64,000 nt of DNA. Source: Moniliophthora roreri. Taxonomy: Eukaryota > Basidiomycota > Agaricomycetes > Agaricales > Marasmiaceae. The notes beneath the pieces were generated by a model. It searched no databases and had not been told where the DNA came from. It was given only the letters and a program-made list of their open reading frames with translations. Position 1 is the stretch's first letter. Each line of letters starts with the position of its first letter. Shown piece after piece: positions 35,092 to 47,690 of this stretch. Made by a program: the position numbers and the translations under genes. The DNA is taken from NCBI GenBank assembly GCA_001466705.2, contig LATX02000144.1:186001-250000 (forward strand), written 5' to 3'.

Positions 35092-37769
35092 TTTGTAAAG
35101 CAGCAGAACGAGGTGGTACTCGCCCAAATGCACTCATCTATTTACTGTACACACATACTTCTCATTCTCGCTGTGTACTTTGTCATACCCCTTTGGCTGA
35201 ACGCAGCTGTACACATTCCTACGTCGCTCGTTTTACACCATTGTATATCCATCATTCATTCTTTTTGAAAATACAGTCCTTTATAGTCAACTGACTTTTG
35301 CCGTCTAATGATATACACTTATCACTCAAGTTGGGTTGTCAATGAGTCGATAGGTACTCTGTATGTGGATACACAAAGCTATGTACGAGTGCAATAACAA
35401 TTGTCCGTTGAATTTTTTTAATTAGCGTGGCGACAAGGCGACAACTTGGTGTGTCAGACAAGCAGTTGCATGTCTTGAGCTTGGCACATTACGTCCATGC
35501 TTGATGCTGTTCAAAGGGGGATCGGACATCAGCACTCGGAGCCATCTGATACCCCACACCAGACTCAGCAGCTCAACCTGCCATCCTATGCACCAAATAG
35601 TCTCTAGCTGAGGCATGCATAAGCCTCTGAAGAGTACATAATGGGAAACAAATACCAAAAGCATGTTGTTATGAATGTGTAAGAGGTAGATGTCTTGTTT
35701 TAGGTTAGAATTTGGGCAAATGTTTGGAATAGATGCATTAATGCACTTCAAATGAGTCATAATAAGCAAATATTGAGGCACAGGAGTGCATGTGGGCAGG
35801 CAGTTGTAAGATTGGGAGAGGGAGGAGGGGAGATAGTGGTGGGAGGGAAGAAAGGGAAGTTGGGTGGTTTGGAATTCTGGGGTGGCCTTTATGTGAGAAT
35901 TGAGGGTGTGCATAGACCAGTTTAGGGCCAGTCAGGGTTTAGGGTTTTGGACATAAGGGTTGTGAGGGTGTCTTTTTGTCATCAAGGGCGTTAGAGGTGT
36001 CAGATACTTGAACAGTCTTGAAGGTGAGCAAAAGCCAGTCAAAAAGCGATGACATGTCTTTCAATCAACTCTGAGGAGGCCAGCAGCTGGGTCTGATGCT
36101 CTGAATCTCTGATTCCATCCAGATCCCACATGTTCAACACTCTCTGACCATCGACAATGTCCACAGTAGCGCTCAGCAACCAAGTTCTTACCAATAACCC
36201 TTCAAACTGACTGAATCATGATGCATGATGGTTTAGAGCTGAATTGGAGGAGTGTCAGTCTTGCAAAGAGGTGGTTTTGGAGTGAATCCACTAGTAAATA
36301 GGTATGTGGACTACTGGGATGTAGTATAGACTTCTGGTTGTCTCCTATGGAACATGATATTCTACAGGAACTGTCCTGAGATCTCATAATGAGGTTCCAG
36401 TGTTATATTGCTCTCTGAAGGTAAAGGAGGGATATAACCCCATTCATGACTCTGGCTATATCCCACATTATAACCCTCTGTTGCAGTCATGAGGGTTTAT
36501 AACTAGGGTTATATCAACAGTTATAACTCTCATTCATGGTCATGGGGGGTTATAATACACATTGTATTCTCAAGGTATGGTAACAGGGCTTTATATATAT
36601 GGCTACAACACTAACAGACTCATAGACGACACATATCAGATGTTGTTTCCCCTGCTAACCCACTATACTGCTCTTCAGTTTTTGCTGATGAGGGCTTCTT
36701 GAGGTTTGGAGTTCGGTCATTGCTAGACACAAGTTGTAGATTTAACCAGGTCAAGCTGAAGAGCTAAGTCCCTGGTATGAGTGCTTAAATAGTACATCTG
36801 ATAGCTACATAAAGTCTGCATGTAAGTGGTAGTATTGGTTAAATATTTAGTAATGTCTGATGCTGTTGGTACATCTGGAAAATTTACCAGCTGACCTAGC
36901 AAGTTACATAGAGTTGAGACCCTATTAAACTTGTCAAGGCTGGTTTCTGTGGGTTGTCTTGCTATTGTAACACCATGAGCCTAAATGTATTGGGTCACTG
37001 TAGTACAAGATACACCATAACTTAGTCTATTGAGTTCCAGTGGGTTATAACCTCAGTGAAGCTCAATATAATCAGCTCTTTTGGAGCCACAATCTACTGT
37101 AACCCAATAGAACCAATGAAACCCAGTGTAACCAGTTACAGAGGTTATATCAAGCTATAGGGGTTACATTGAGTTGGTGTTCAGAGCCATGTAGATTGAT
37201 CTAGAACAGGATATTTTGGGAGACTGTCAACAAGTGGAAATAATAAGATGATGTCTGGCAATGCCTTGTCAAACCAAGACTAAGCTGTGGATGAGAAAAA
37301 AAGACAATGCAGGTCATGTGGGACTAGATGCTTCAGACTGGAGGAATAAAGGCTCCATAGGCAGCTGATTTTCAAACTCCACCTCTTTCTTTCTGACCAC
37401 CATTATGTCAATGCAATGCCCCATCTCCCCCCAGCCCAAATATCTGCCAGTCCCTCCCACAGTGTCATCCTCAAGGCTCTCAAGTGTTATCAAGGTCCTC
37501 AACAGCATGTAATAGGTGTCCTTTTGCCAGGCAAGGTGATTTCCTTCCCCCAGTCATTGGGCACTCCTGACAGCAACTGTAGGCTTAACCAACCAGTTGC
37601 AATATGTCAAGTGGCAAGACATTGGATTTGGGGACTGTATGTGGTTCTGAGGTGTATGATGCATACTATAGCAGTGAGTTATGTATTACACAGGTGAACA
37701 TTACTGTACTCATCTTCCATATTTATAGGATTCTCTCATCATCTCCAAGCTGCTAATACACCAATTTTA
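35092..37769. other. Gene-free stretch with clustered ATAACC / GGTTAT motifs
   Basis: No supported gene. Around 36425-36560 and 37020-37170 the motif TATAACC and its complement GGTTATA recur in both orientations, some pairs able to form imperfect hairpins (for example 36466-36500). Similar motifs occur at 33950-34000 and 39840-39960. An AACCAGGTCAAGCTGAAGA block at about 36745 recurs near 48060. Confidence 0.4.
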
Positions 37770-39300
37770 TAAACCTTTCAAATTCTATACATATGAATGT
37801 CATTTGGACACATTTAAACAGTTGAAATGATAAGAAACATGGAAATAGAAGGACTGATATGAGCCCAAGTAGTCAGTCAAAACCTATATATGCTTGATGG
37901 CATGAAGCTATAAGTTAATTGCACTACGGTATGCCCCACATGGGTACCAAGTCACTTGTAGACTCTCAATATTGTGCATCTAGCCTCCCAAAACCTGTAG
38001 GAACCTCTATATGTTGTTCAAAAGGAGACACATCAATAGTTGAACATATATATGGTGTATCAAGAGGATATTTTACTTTTAAAAACAACTTTCATTTACT
38101 CTCAGAGAGCTCATTCAAGCTCAGGATGATACCTACAATATACTAAGAGAACAGAGATGATGATATCTCAATCAGATATACAATGAAATATTAGCTCAAG
38201 TATATGATCACTCTGCATTCTGAGATGGTGATGTGATGATTCCTCCAAAGATAGAAGGAAAGTGATAAGACAGAAGTCAGATAGGACTGATAGATGAGAA
38301 ACATAAGAAATAAGAATCAGTCAGTCAGATAGGACAGATGGAACAAGGAAATACTTGATGACTCCTATGGAAGTTGAGAATATTTCTGACCATTGAAAAA
38401 CAGGACAAGAAACTTCTACATAGTAGCAACAGATTCCAAACCTAGATACCCATATACCACACAGAGGGCCTAGCTTGAGTCATGCTTCTAATACCTGAGA
38501 TTGTATTTATTGGTGACCTGCATGCCTATATACAGTATGAGATTGCTATTGTGACAAGAGACTAAACCCATATATGTTCATTTTGTGATTTTCCTGTGAC
38601 CAATACAATATATACCTATTATCATAATTTTATTATAAATATTTGTTTCCAGCAATATATAAGAACAGCCATTTTGTAGGTAGAAGCAAGAGGAATCTGC
38701 CCCACCACTACATGATTTGTATGTGGCTATTGTTTGTGTAGAGAAATCACGTTCAATCAGATTTTCCTCCTCATGTCAGGCCCTAGAGACTCAGAGTAGA
38801 CCTAGTTGAGATATAAGACTATATACCAAACTTGATAGTGACAGCAAAGCCAGATATTTGTTCTGCACTTTAGCAAATAGTTGTTTTTGAGTCAAGAGAA
38901 GACTTTGTATCAGAAAGTTTTGGTAGCTTTCTGGAGGCAGCTAGTGTTTTGCTAGTGTTGACACATCTTAGAGAGGGCTCAGGCTACCAGAGTAGAAGTT
39001 TTCTGGCTTAAGTGCATTACAGATTACAACCAAGAGGGTTGTATCCAGTACAAGGGGTACTGTAGTCTTTGATTACTTGAGTTATCACTTCAGAGTAGTC
39101 TTACTATTGCCTCAGCACAATTAGCTGTTGTATTTAGGCTTGATTGAGATAATAGAAACCAGAAAACACATAATAAAAATGAGAATTATAAACAAATATA
39201 CCTTTGTAGTCTCTATGTCAATAAACAAATACACACTTATTCAGTTCACAAACATCAAATAAGAGTCTAAGTGTGGTAACTCTGATCATGCCAAACCACA
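37770..39300 (+). repeat. Diverged LTR-like repeat, copy 1
   Basis: Collinear with 40550-42214: paired landmarks are GGACTGATATGAGCCC / GGACTAGTGTGAGCCC, AAACCTGTAGGAA in both, a TTTTGTAGGT-plus-CTGCCC block (38665-38710 / 41470-41505), a TTTGTATCAG block, and CAGTACAAGGGGTACT / CAGGTACAAGAGGTACT. A TATATAAG box and AATAAAA-type signal near the right part suggest old LTR or LTR-flanking sequence. There is no coding capacity. Identity is low; alignment was by eye. Confidence 0.45.
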
Positions 39301-40549
39301 CTCTGCACATCACCACATACACATAGACAATAAGAGAGCAGGATCTGATCAACAGATCAGCTCTTTGTGTAGCACATTCAGGTGGTATTACCACACCACT
39401 CTCAACATCTCTCTAGTTAGAATGACAAGTGGGCAATGCCTTCACATGTCATATCAATATCTCACCCATGCATATAGGCACGATACCCTAAGATCTCAAC
39501 CTTTTCAATGTTTGACATTCTCTCACACTCTCAACTGATGATTGCTGTAGACCTTGGTGCCAGTACCTCTATTTGGTGAGTCTTTTTGTTGATCTGGCCA
39601 TGCATGCTTGTCATTGATCTGTTACTCTCAGGCACAAATACTCTTGTTGTGTACCTGTACACAGTTAGATGAGTGAGAGGTTCAGTCAGGCCATTTCTAG
39701 TATTGTTGTACCTTTGCCTGTATGTATTAGATACTCATAATATATGTTTCAACTTTTTATTTCTTTATTTGGAGTTGATGGATGGAGATCAAGTAATCTC
39801 TTGATATGAGATTATATATGATACTTTGGGATCCATTATGACCACTGAGATTCAATATAACCACTAGAACTCAACATGACCTACTGAAACTCAACCTAAG
39901 CAACAGTGACCCGATATAACGAACTGTAACTTAATGTAAACTTGGGTAACCATCTGTGTCAGTTTATGCAAGTTCACATTAAGCCTTATGGAGGTTGCAA
40001 CCTACCCCTCCTGTGACAATGACCATCTGGGACTGGTAATATTGACTTTAATTGGGTGCTATCAATGTATATAGAGTGATATCAGGTACCTTTGGGTTAT
40101 GTCACCTGGTAAATTTTCCAGATGTATATCATGACAAAATAGTATTATATTGATGATAGAAGAAGAGAGGGCTGGAAAGGTGTACAAGTCTGATAAAGTG
40201 AGAAGCATAGATAGGAGTGAAAAAGAGGACTGGGAAGATGGATATGTTCAAGGAGAAAGAAGCATATGTATGTAAATAGAGGGAAATTGTAACACAGCAT
40301 TGGAGCAACTGTCATTGACCATGAGACAGTGCTGTGCATAATTCTGCACCTCTCTGCTGACACTGCCTCCTGCAATCATCATCTGCAGTCTGTTAACCTG
40401 TACCACCTGTAAGCAATGAGATGAGATGCTTTTCAGATTCAGCTCACTCATAGAGTCACCTTCAGAACATTCAACCACCTTCATAATGATATTGGCAGCC
40501 CAGGTTGAATCTGTCATCAATTCATCTCTTGTAAACATCTTGCTGATAT
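39301..40549. other. Gene-free CpG-poor spacer between LTR-like repeats
   Basis: No coding signal; contains another ATAACC-type cluster at 39840-39960. A 139-codon minus frame (40667-40248) shows no motif. Confidence 0.4.
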
Positions 40550-42214
40550 GCATAACTTTTACCTTTTGTTTCACACACACAAATAGAGAATATTTTGCAC
40601 TTTTATGGTTGAAAATGAAATATATAAGGGAATTAAGGACTAGTGTGAGCCCTGAGCAGCTAGTCAAAGCGAGTAGTAGAGAAGGATATAAAATGTTAGC
40701 AGAGTAATGGTTGATGGTAGGCCATACAAGAGTATCTGACCACTGCTAGTATGAAAATAAACAGCGAATCTGAACACAGAGGAGCATCCTGAAACCTGTA
40801 GGAAACCACACTACATAATACTTCTCTATCAAAAGCATACTAAAGGGAATATTTTCACTTTTAACAATGTTTTCAATCTATACCCAGCTTGAAGGAAGAA
40901 TAAAAGCCTTCAATGATACACATATGAGAATATTATCGAGAAACAGATATGAAACAGAGGATGACAAATTATCAGTGAGAGATACTCAAGATACTGAATA
41001 TCAAATTGAAGAATGAAATAGATGATTGGCTACTGGAAGGGTGTCTGTATCATGGAAAAATGGAAGACAAAGCTGTATGACAAGAAACCAGCATGGCTGA
41101 GCTTATGTGTACACCTTAAACATAGAGATGGAGGCACATTATGCATCCATAGAGCAGATGATAGTAGACAGAGAAGGAAGGAACCATGCAGAGCAGCATG
41201 GAAGTATAATATTTTCAAATGGAGTCAGAAGGAGAGCCGTTTGGTAGAGAAGATTGCAAATGGTTGGTGTTGGAAGACTGCACAATTGTTATGGAAAAAG
41301 AATAAAAGAGTTTATGGCTACAAAGCCTGACTACAATTGGATACTGTGACAGAGAAATTACTAAACACAGCTCAGTTTATATAATATTTATCACCTGACT
41401 CAGTTTTATTTGTATTTGTGACAGATGTATTAGATTATTTATGTTGTAGAGTATATAAGGAGATGTGTTTTGTAGGTGGAAAGCAGGAGAGATACTGCCC
41501 ACCGATTACCAGAGTGTATGACATTGTTGTTCAGGTAGAAGAGCTACTGGCAATCAGTATTTTTCAACCACTTTGGGCTCTAGCTTATTTAGTTGTGCAA
41601 GAGGTGCAGGCTAGTTGAGGCCTGAAATTGTAACCCAAACTAGAGATATAAATAAAAGCTAGGAAGAGCTTAGCTTTTAATGCAAGAGGCATGTTTTCTG
41701 ATAAGAGAAACATTGTATCAGTCTACTAAGAGAGTAGCTGATGTACATTAGTATAGTCTGGTGTTTCAATGTGAATCAGAGAGAGTTTCAGGCTAGCAGT
41801 GTCTCGAAGATTTGTCCTCTTGAGAATCATTGCAGAACATAGCTAAGAGGGCTATATTCAGGTACAAGAGGTACTTTTGTTCTCACTTAGAAGAAGTTTA
41901 ATCTTTAGGCAGTTTCTAGTTGAAATCTATACCAGTATTTGCTTTCGAAGTGATTAATAAAACCACAAAACTGATGAATATTAAACAAAACGAACACTAA
42001 TCTCGATCTGAGAAGTTGTTTTGAAGGCAATCATCTCTGAACTACTAAGCAAGACATTGAGAATTATTCTTGACATTGCAGTAACAGTGAACCATGCCAA
42101 ACCAACTTGCAAACAAAACTGAGAATCAAGAACTTATATATACCTTTTTCAGGGGTATTTTAGCACCACAGGCCTCATGTTTTCATAGTAGAGGCATAGG
42201 TTTTTGAGCATCTT
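40550..42214 (+). repeat. Diverged LTR-like repeat, copy 2, with inverted partner at 47692-47935
   Basis: Second copy of the 37770-39300 repeat. Its last ~240 bp (about 41965-42214) are found in reverse complement at 47692-47935 with high similarity, including the shared CAAAAACCTATGCCTCTAC segment. Differences between these arms include CG to CA changes. Probably two remnants of one retroelement family in opposite orientation. Confidence 0.5.
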
Positions 42215-43564
42215 TATCACCACAAGTGTCACATTCATATGAAAACAACCTGTTAGTAAAGGATTCACTAGACACTGTTTCTGTAGAGAAATCAGCATAT
42301 CCTAAGATGTTTCATCAGCATTGTTGTCTCTTCCATCAAAGACACTCACAACCATATTTCTGACTGCACAGAGCTTAATGGTGGGTCCTGGTTTGGAGAC
42401 TGCAGGTGGGGAGCTGGCCAGGGCAATCTGGATGCTATACAAGAAGTGGATAGTGATAGTGTATAGTTGATAAGTAATGAGTATCAGGTACATGCCTGTC
42501 TAGATCAGCAGTAGTGCTCCCCTTCTGTGAAGTAACTCTGGCCCATGCTTACCTCTAGGTCCCCAGAGGTCTATAGTTTGAACTGCAGCAGGTACAAACA
42601 GTCATATAAAGTGGTATACTGTACTCCTATCCAGGTATATTGCATTGTATACACAATATATGATTAAACACAGTGCACTAGGAATCTGTAAAGAAAAACC
42701 AGACAGGGATCACAATTATCTTATAAATTAGTTATGTGCTGCTACATTGCAAATTGTATTTTAAATCTGTGTTTGTAATATGTGAGACTGCTGGAAACAT
42801 CAGCCTATATTCTAGATCTTGTTGGAATCAGATACCTGTATGGAAGCTGCTGAACTGCTGGACTGAAACAACACTGTTCACCATGTTTGCAAATAAGATA
42901 TCTGGGAGTTCTGGAACCCAAGCCCAGGAAAAAGTCAATTGAGCTGAATATGCTGCTAGAATGGACTTGATCTCACTATATTTTTGAGGATAAGGAGGTC
43001 AAAATCAAGTCATCTGATTTCAATCTGGCCCAAGCAAGTAAATGAATGGCAATATACACATTGTACAATTTTTCACTACATTATTACACTAGATTGCACT
43101 CAAATACACCAGATATGATTATATTACATTCTCAGAGAAAGGTGCTGAGAAAGAGAACTTGGGAATGAGACTTTGAGGCTGGAAAATTATAGTAATCAAG
43201 CCAAAGAGAGGCTGTCCAAAGAATTTGGGACTTGAATGTGCTAATCAACTTTTTCCTGGGACTGGGTTTAGTGAGAGAGTCATGTGGTTGGGGGATCTAT
43301 CCAATCTATTTGGAGGCCCACTTAACAACTCAAAAACTGGTGGGGATGAGTCCATAAAGCACAAATTCTTCATTTCATTTCAAATTTGTAAATTCCAGGC
43401 ATTATATTATATTATATAGCATACCATTGGAATATAAGGGGTTGCATGAGTGATGCAGCATTACTATCAGGCAAGGAAAACAAAATAAATTGGGTGATCA
43501 CATGCCTGAAGACCCCCCCCCCAAAGTGGACCTTAAATTCTGATGTGTGGCAAATTTTCAAACT
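42215..43564. other. Gene-free CpG-poor stretch
   Basis: No coding, RNA or repeat structure that I can support apart from AT-rich sequence and a C-run near 43512. Confidence 0.4.
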
Positions 43565-43960
43565 CTGCTTCTTTCTTCTTAACCACCACCATTGTCCCCA
43601 CTGCCATCTCCACCATTGTTGTCCCCACTATGACCATACCCACCACTGACACCCACACCACTAACAACACCAACACCATTCTCGATGCCAGCAACACACT
43701 CAACAACATTCCTTAATACTGTTTGACATGTCACTGCCAGCAACACAATCAACATTATGTGCCATGTCACCACCCTCACTGCTGCCAACACCATGCTCAA
43801 TGCCAAAGCCCTTGTCAGCATTCCCCAATAACACTGATGCTGTCTGACACATCACCATCATTGTCCTCAACATTGTGTGCCATGTCACTGCTCTCACTGC
43901 TGCCAATGCCATCGACAATGTCTGTCAATGCTGCCAACACCCCAACTACACCCATCAGTA
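43565..43960. repeat. CAC/CCA-rich minisatellite
   Basis: A low-complexity tract of CACCA, CCACT and CAACA words. Within it a ~118 bp unit is repeated at least twice: ATTATGTGCCATGTCAC near 43755 and ATTGTGTGCCATGTCAC near 43873, each followed by CTCACTGCTGCCAA. Open frames over it are compositional. Confidence 0.6.
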
Positions 43961-44458
43961 ACACAAGTACTCAGATGCTGTCTGAAAGAAGGTATGTCTC
44001 TAATAGCTCATCTTATAACATAGATTCTTACATCTTCAAGCCTAGATCCAACAAGTTGAATCCCATGTCATGTATGACCAAACCCACTCTATCATCAGTG
44101 CCCTCATATGTCCATATAAGGTCTGCCTCTGTTATTCACTCTTCTATTTACTAATGATACTGTCTTAGGTTCTTCAATCACCAGTGTTGCTCTCCATGAC
44201 ATATGGTTTGGTAAGTTTGCTCTTATGGATTTTTTCTCTAGTAACATATTTACTCATTCTTGCCTTTAGATACCTGTCCACTGTGAATATGGAGGTTGTA
44301 GCAGAGGATTCCAGGGTTGTACAGATATCATTGTTGCTAGTAATACTTGACCCTGTATATATGTATGTACTTGGAGTCAATATATGATTCTTTTGCCTGT
44401 TCATTTGGATTGAATTGAAGCAGGGCTGCATCTAGAATTAGCAATACATTGTAGAACA
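43961..44458. other. Flank of the copia element, no gene
   Basis: CpG-poor sequence leading to the 5' LTR at 44459. No supported feature. The bases just before the LTR do not match those after the 3' LTR, so no target-site duplication is visible. Confidence 0.4.
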
Positions 44459-44715
44459 TGTTCAGATCTCTCAGACTTTCAGACTACGTACGGACTTTTC
44501 TCAGACCCTTTTGCTATTATGCCATTCTTTGCAATCTCATGTGACCTCTGTACGGTGGAGACTTTATAACTGCCTTCCTTTCTTCCTTTCCTCAGTTGTG
44601 TTATCACCCAACTGAGGTATGCTTCTATCTATTATCATTCCCTTATGTTAATGCTTACTATTTACTGTATCTAGCTTGTATTGACTCTGTCTTACCTAGA
44701 TGCCTTTTCACTTCA
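44459..44715 (+). repeat. 5' LTR of the copia element
   Basis: 257 bp from TGTTCAGATCT to CACTTCA. Directly inside follows GGTTATGGGCCCTGG, the expected position of the primer binding site. It differs from the 3' LTR mainly in the first 110 bp, several changes being CG to TG or CA, consistent with methylation decay. Confidence 0.8.
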
Positions 44716-44872
44716 GGTTATGGGCCCTGGCTCTGCCTGTTGATCTGGAAGACTTGTCTATTGCTCTATCTGGGTTCCCTATTGCCTCTGGAATCATCAC
44801 ACACTCTCTATTCCTTTCTCTCACACTTTCATTGTCTTTTGACAACATCCACATCATCCTACTACACCTTGC

Positions 44873-46330
44873 ATGTCCACTAGTCCCTCACCACCACCAC
44901 TACCACCTCCTAGACCTTCTACCAGCATGTCTGAGGTCAAGGCTACATGGGAAGCAGGCCAGAATGACATCCAGCACTTTACTACCCTCAAGCCTCTTGT
45001 CAATCATGACAACTATGTTTATTGGTCCAGTTTGGTGGAGAAGTCTCTTCGTTTGACTGATGTGTATGACATTGTGGTTGATGGCATCCCCAAGCCATCT
45101 GACCTAAAGTCTACTGAGTATGCAAACTGGGTGAAGAAAGACAATCATGCTCAGGTTTACCTCATGCAGTGCATTGATGAGTCTTTCGTCATGCAAGTGG
45201 GGTCTCTTTCATCTTCCCATGAGATCTGGCTAGCGTTGAAGCAGGTTGGGGAGCAGAAGGGTTCAGGTATGCTCATGTATTGGATGCAACACCTCATTAC
45301 CCCTCTTTCTTCTGGTAGTGATATTGAGGAGCATTTGAAGTCATTCCAGGAGTGTCTCAGTATGCTCAAGAAACTGGATTTTGATGTCCCTTCCTATTTG
45401 GAGGCTGCTCTTCTTCTCGCTACTCTCTCTGCCAATCCCAAGGACTCACAGTCCTGGTACTCCTTCATTCATGCTCAGTCAGTCAACAAGGAGACTAAGC
45501 TCTCTGATATCGTTTCCTCCATGTGTGAAGCCACTTGTGCTGATGCCACTATTGCTCCTCAGAGTGGATCTGCTGTTGAATCTGCTCTGGCAACCCTGGA
45601 GAGGGATGCTAGAGAGAAGGGCAGATACTAGTGCACAAATTGTAGAAAAGGTGGTCATACCAAGTCCCACTGCACTAAACCTGGTGGAGGAAGAGCTGGG
45701 AAGAAGAACAAGAAGAAGGGAAAGGGTGGCAAGAGCAAGGAGAAGGCCTATGCTGCAGAGGATAGTGGGGGAGAAGAAGTGTCCAATGTAGTTCTTGCCG
45801 ATTTAGATCTTGCTCTCAATGATGCTTCTTTCCACTATGATGCAAGCACTGTGAACTCTCCTTCAACACACTCTCACTCTACTGCATCTGATGAAGCATA
45901 TCTAGCTAGTATGTCTTCTGGCAGTAAATTCTTCATCATTGATTCTGGCAGTTCCACTCATCTTCACTCCTCTCGTTCCGACTTCGCTACCTACTCTGCT
46001 ACTCCTGGTGTCATCACTGGTGTTGGTCAGGGGAAGTTACCTATCATGGGTCGAGGTGAGGCACATATTCCTGCTAAGTCCAAAGCTGGGCACAGCTCTA
46101 AGGTGAAGCTGAAGCACATGGCCTTTGTGCCAGATGCATCAGCCTCACTTATCTCTGTTGCTCGGATGGATGAGGATGGTTGCTATACCATCTTTGGTAA
46201 TGGCAAGTCACTTTGTTTCCAGTTGAATGACAGTGGTGAACTTCTATGCCACCTCTCTGCTTCAGAGAATGTTGTCTTCACTGGGACAAAGAACTATCAG
46301 CGCCTCTACACTCTTGACTCTCTGGATTCG
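44873..46330 (+). pseudogene. Copia segment A: gag, zinc knuckle, protease
   Basis: The gag frame starts at 44873 (second Met 44927) with a UBN2-type gag domain (NYVYWSSLVEKSL, LKKLDFDVPSY). A TAG at 45629-45631 stops it just before the zinc knuckle CTNCRKGGHTKSHC (CCHC). The same frame goes on to the aspartic protease active site FIIDSGSSTHLH near 45935 and then a gag-pre-integrase leader. It ends at the N at 46331. Confidence 0.75.
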
Positions 46331-46331
46331 N

Positions 46332-47690
46332 ATTCACACTCAGTCAGTCAACAAGAAGACTAAGCTCTCTGATATCATTTCCTCTATGTGTGAAGCCACT
46401 CATGCTGATGCCACTATTGCTCCTCAGAGTGGATCTGCTGTTGAATCTGCTCTGGCAACCCTGGAGAGGGATGCTAGGGGAAGGGTGGATACCAATACAT
46501 GAATTGTGGGAAAAATAGTCATACCAAGTTCTACTGCACTGAGCCTGGTGGAGGAAGAGCTGGGAAGAAGAACAAGAAGAAGAAGAGAAAGGGCAGCAAG
46601 AAAAAGGTGTATGCTGCAGAGAATGGTGGAGAAGGAGGAGTGTTCAATATAGTTCTCACTGACTTAGATCTTGCTCTCAACAATGCTTCTTTCCACTATG
46701 ACACAAGCATTGTGAACTCTCCTTCAATACACTCTCACTCTACTGCATCTGATGAAGTGTATCTAGCTAGTACATCCTCTGGCAGTAAATCCTTCATTAT
46801 TGATTCCAGCAGTTCCACTCATCTTCACTCCTCTCATACTGACTTTGCTTCCTACTCTGCTACTCCTAGTGTTATCACTGGTGTTGGTCAGGGCAAGTTA
46901 CCTATTGTGGGTTGAGGTGAGGTGCATATTCCTGCTAAGTCCAAAGCTGGGCACAGCTCCAAGGTGAAGCTGAAGCATACAGCCTTTGCACCAGATGCAT
47001 CAGCCTCACTCATCTCTGTTGCTTGGAACCTACTCCTGTCAACGATGTGGTAGAAACCATTACGCAAGTCACTTTGTTTCCAATTGGATGATGATGGTGA
47101 ACTTCTATGCTGCCTCTCTGCTTCAGAGAATGTTGTCTTCACTGGGATGAAGAACCATCAGCACCTCTACACTCTTGACTCTCTGGATTCATCTATACTG
47201 GATGTGGTCTTCCTCACCCATGAGTATGCCTCTACTCTTGAGGAGCTCTATGTGAAGCTTGCCCATCTCAGCTATTCCATCTTCATTCTCATGTTGAAGG
47301 CTGGCTTGATTGATAGTGTGAAGATCTTGAACAAGGAGTTGAATTCTCAATTTCCTATCTGTGAACTATGCATAAAGGGCAAGATGACATAGATTAGCTT
47401 CTATTCCCATAAGGAGCATTGTACTGAGTTCTTGGGACTTGTCCACTCTGATCTTTGGGAAGCTTTTATTGTCAGCCATAATAGCAACTGCTATGTCATT
47501 ACCTTTAATGACAATTCCTCTGGGACTCACTGGTCTTATTTCCTGAAGTGGAAGACTGCCAATGAGGTGTCATCCATGATAAAGGAATGGATTTGGAAGA
47601 TTGAGCATCTTACAGGCCAGAAGCTCAAGTGCTTCCATAGCAATGGTGGTGGCAAGTATGTCAATGCTTTGCTTCATGATCGATTCCAGT
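46332..47690 (+). pseudogene. Copia segment B: gag end, protease, integrase start
   Basis: Homology jumps back to the end of gag (SVNKKTKLSDIISSM) and runs again through a zinc knuckle with its first Cys changed (YMNCGKNSH), a protease site IDSSSSTH in which the active-site Gly is Ser, and the integrase core (VHSDLW, FHSNGGGKYVN). The conserved SDGGGE box here reads SNGGGK, removing catalytic Asp and Glu. Several stops. Homology ends at about 47690 next to an inverted repeat arm. Confidence 0.7.

Noticed and set aside
35422..35913. 163-codon minus-strand frame
   Set aside because: Composition typical of non-coding CpG-poor DNA; no recognisable motif.
35930..35990. GGGTTTAGGGTTTTGG resembling fungal telomere repeat
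   Set aside because: Only one TTAGGG with no tandem array; nearby G-rich words are irregular. Not an interstitial telomere.
43579..44154. Open frames of 80-143 codons on both strands over the CAC-rich tract
   Set aside because: They are produced by the repeat composition; peptides are low-complexity and frame-independent.
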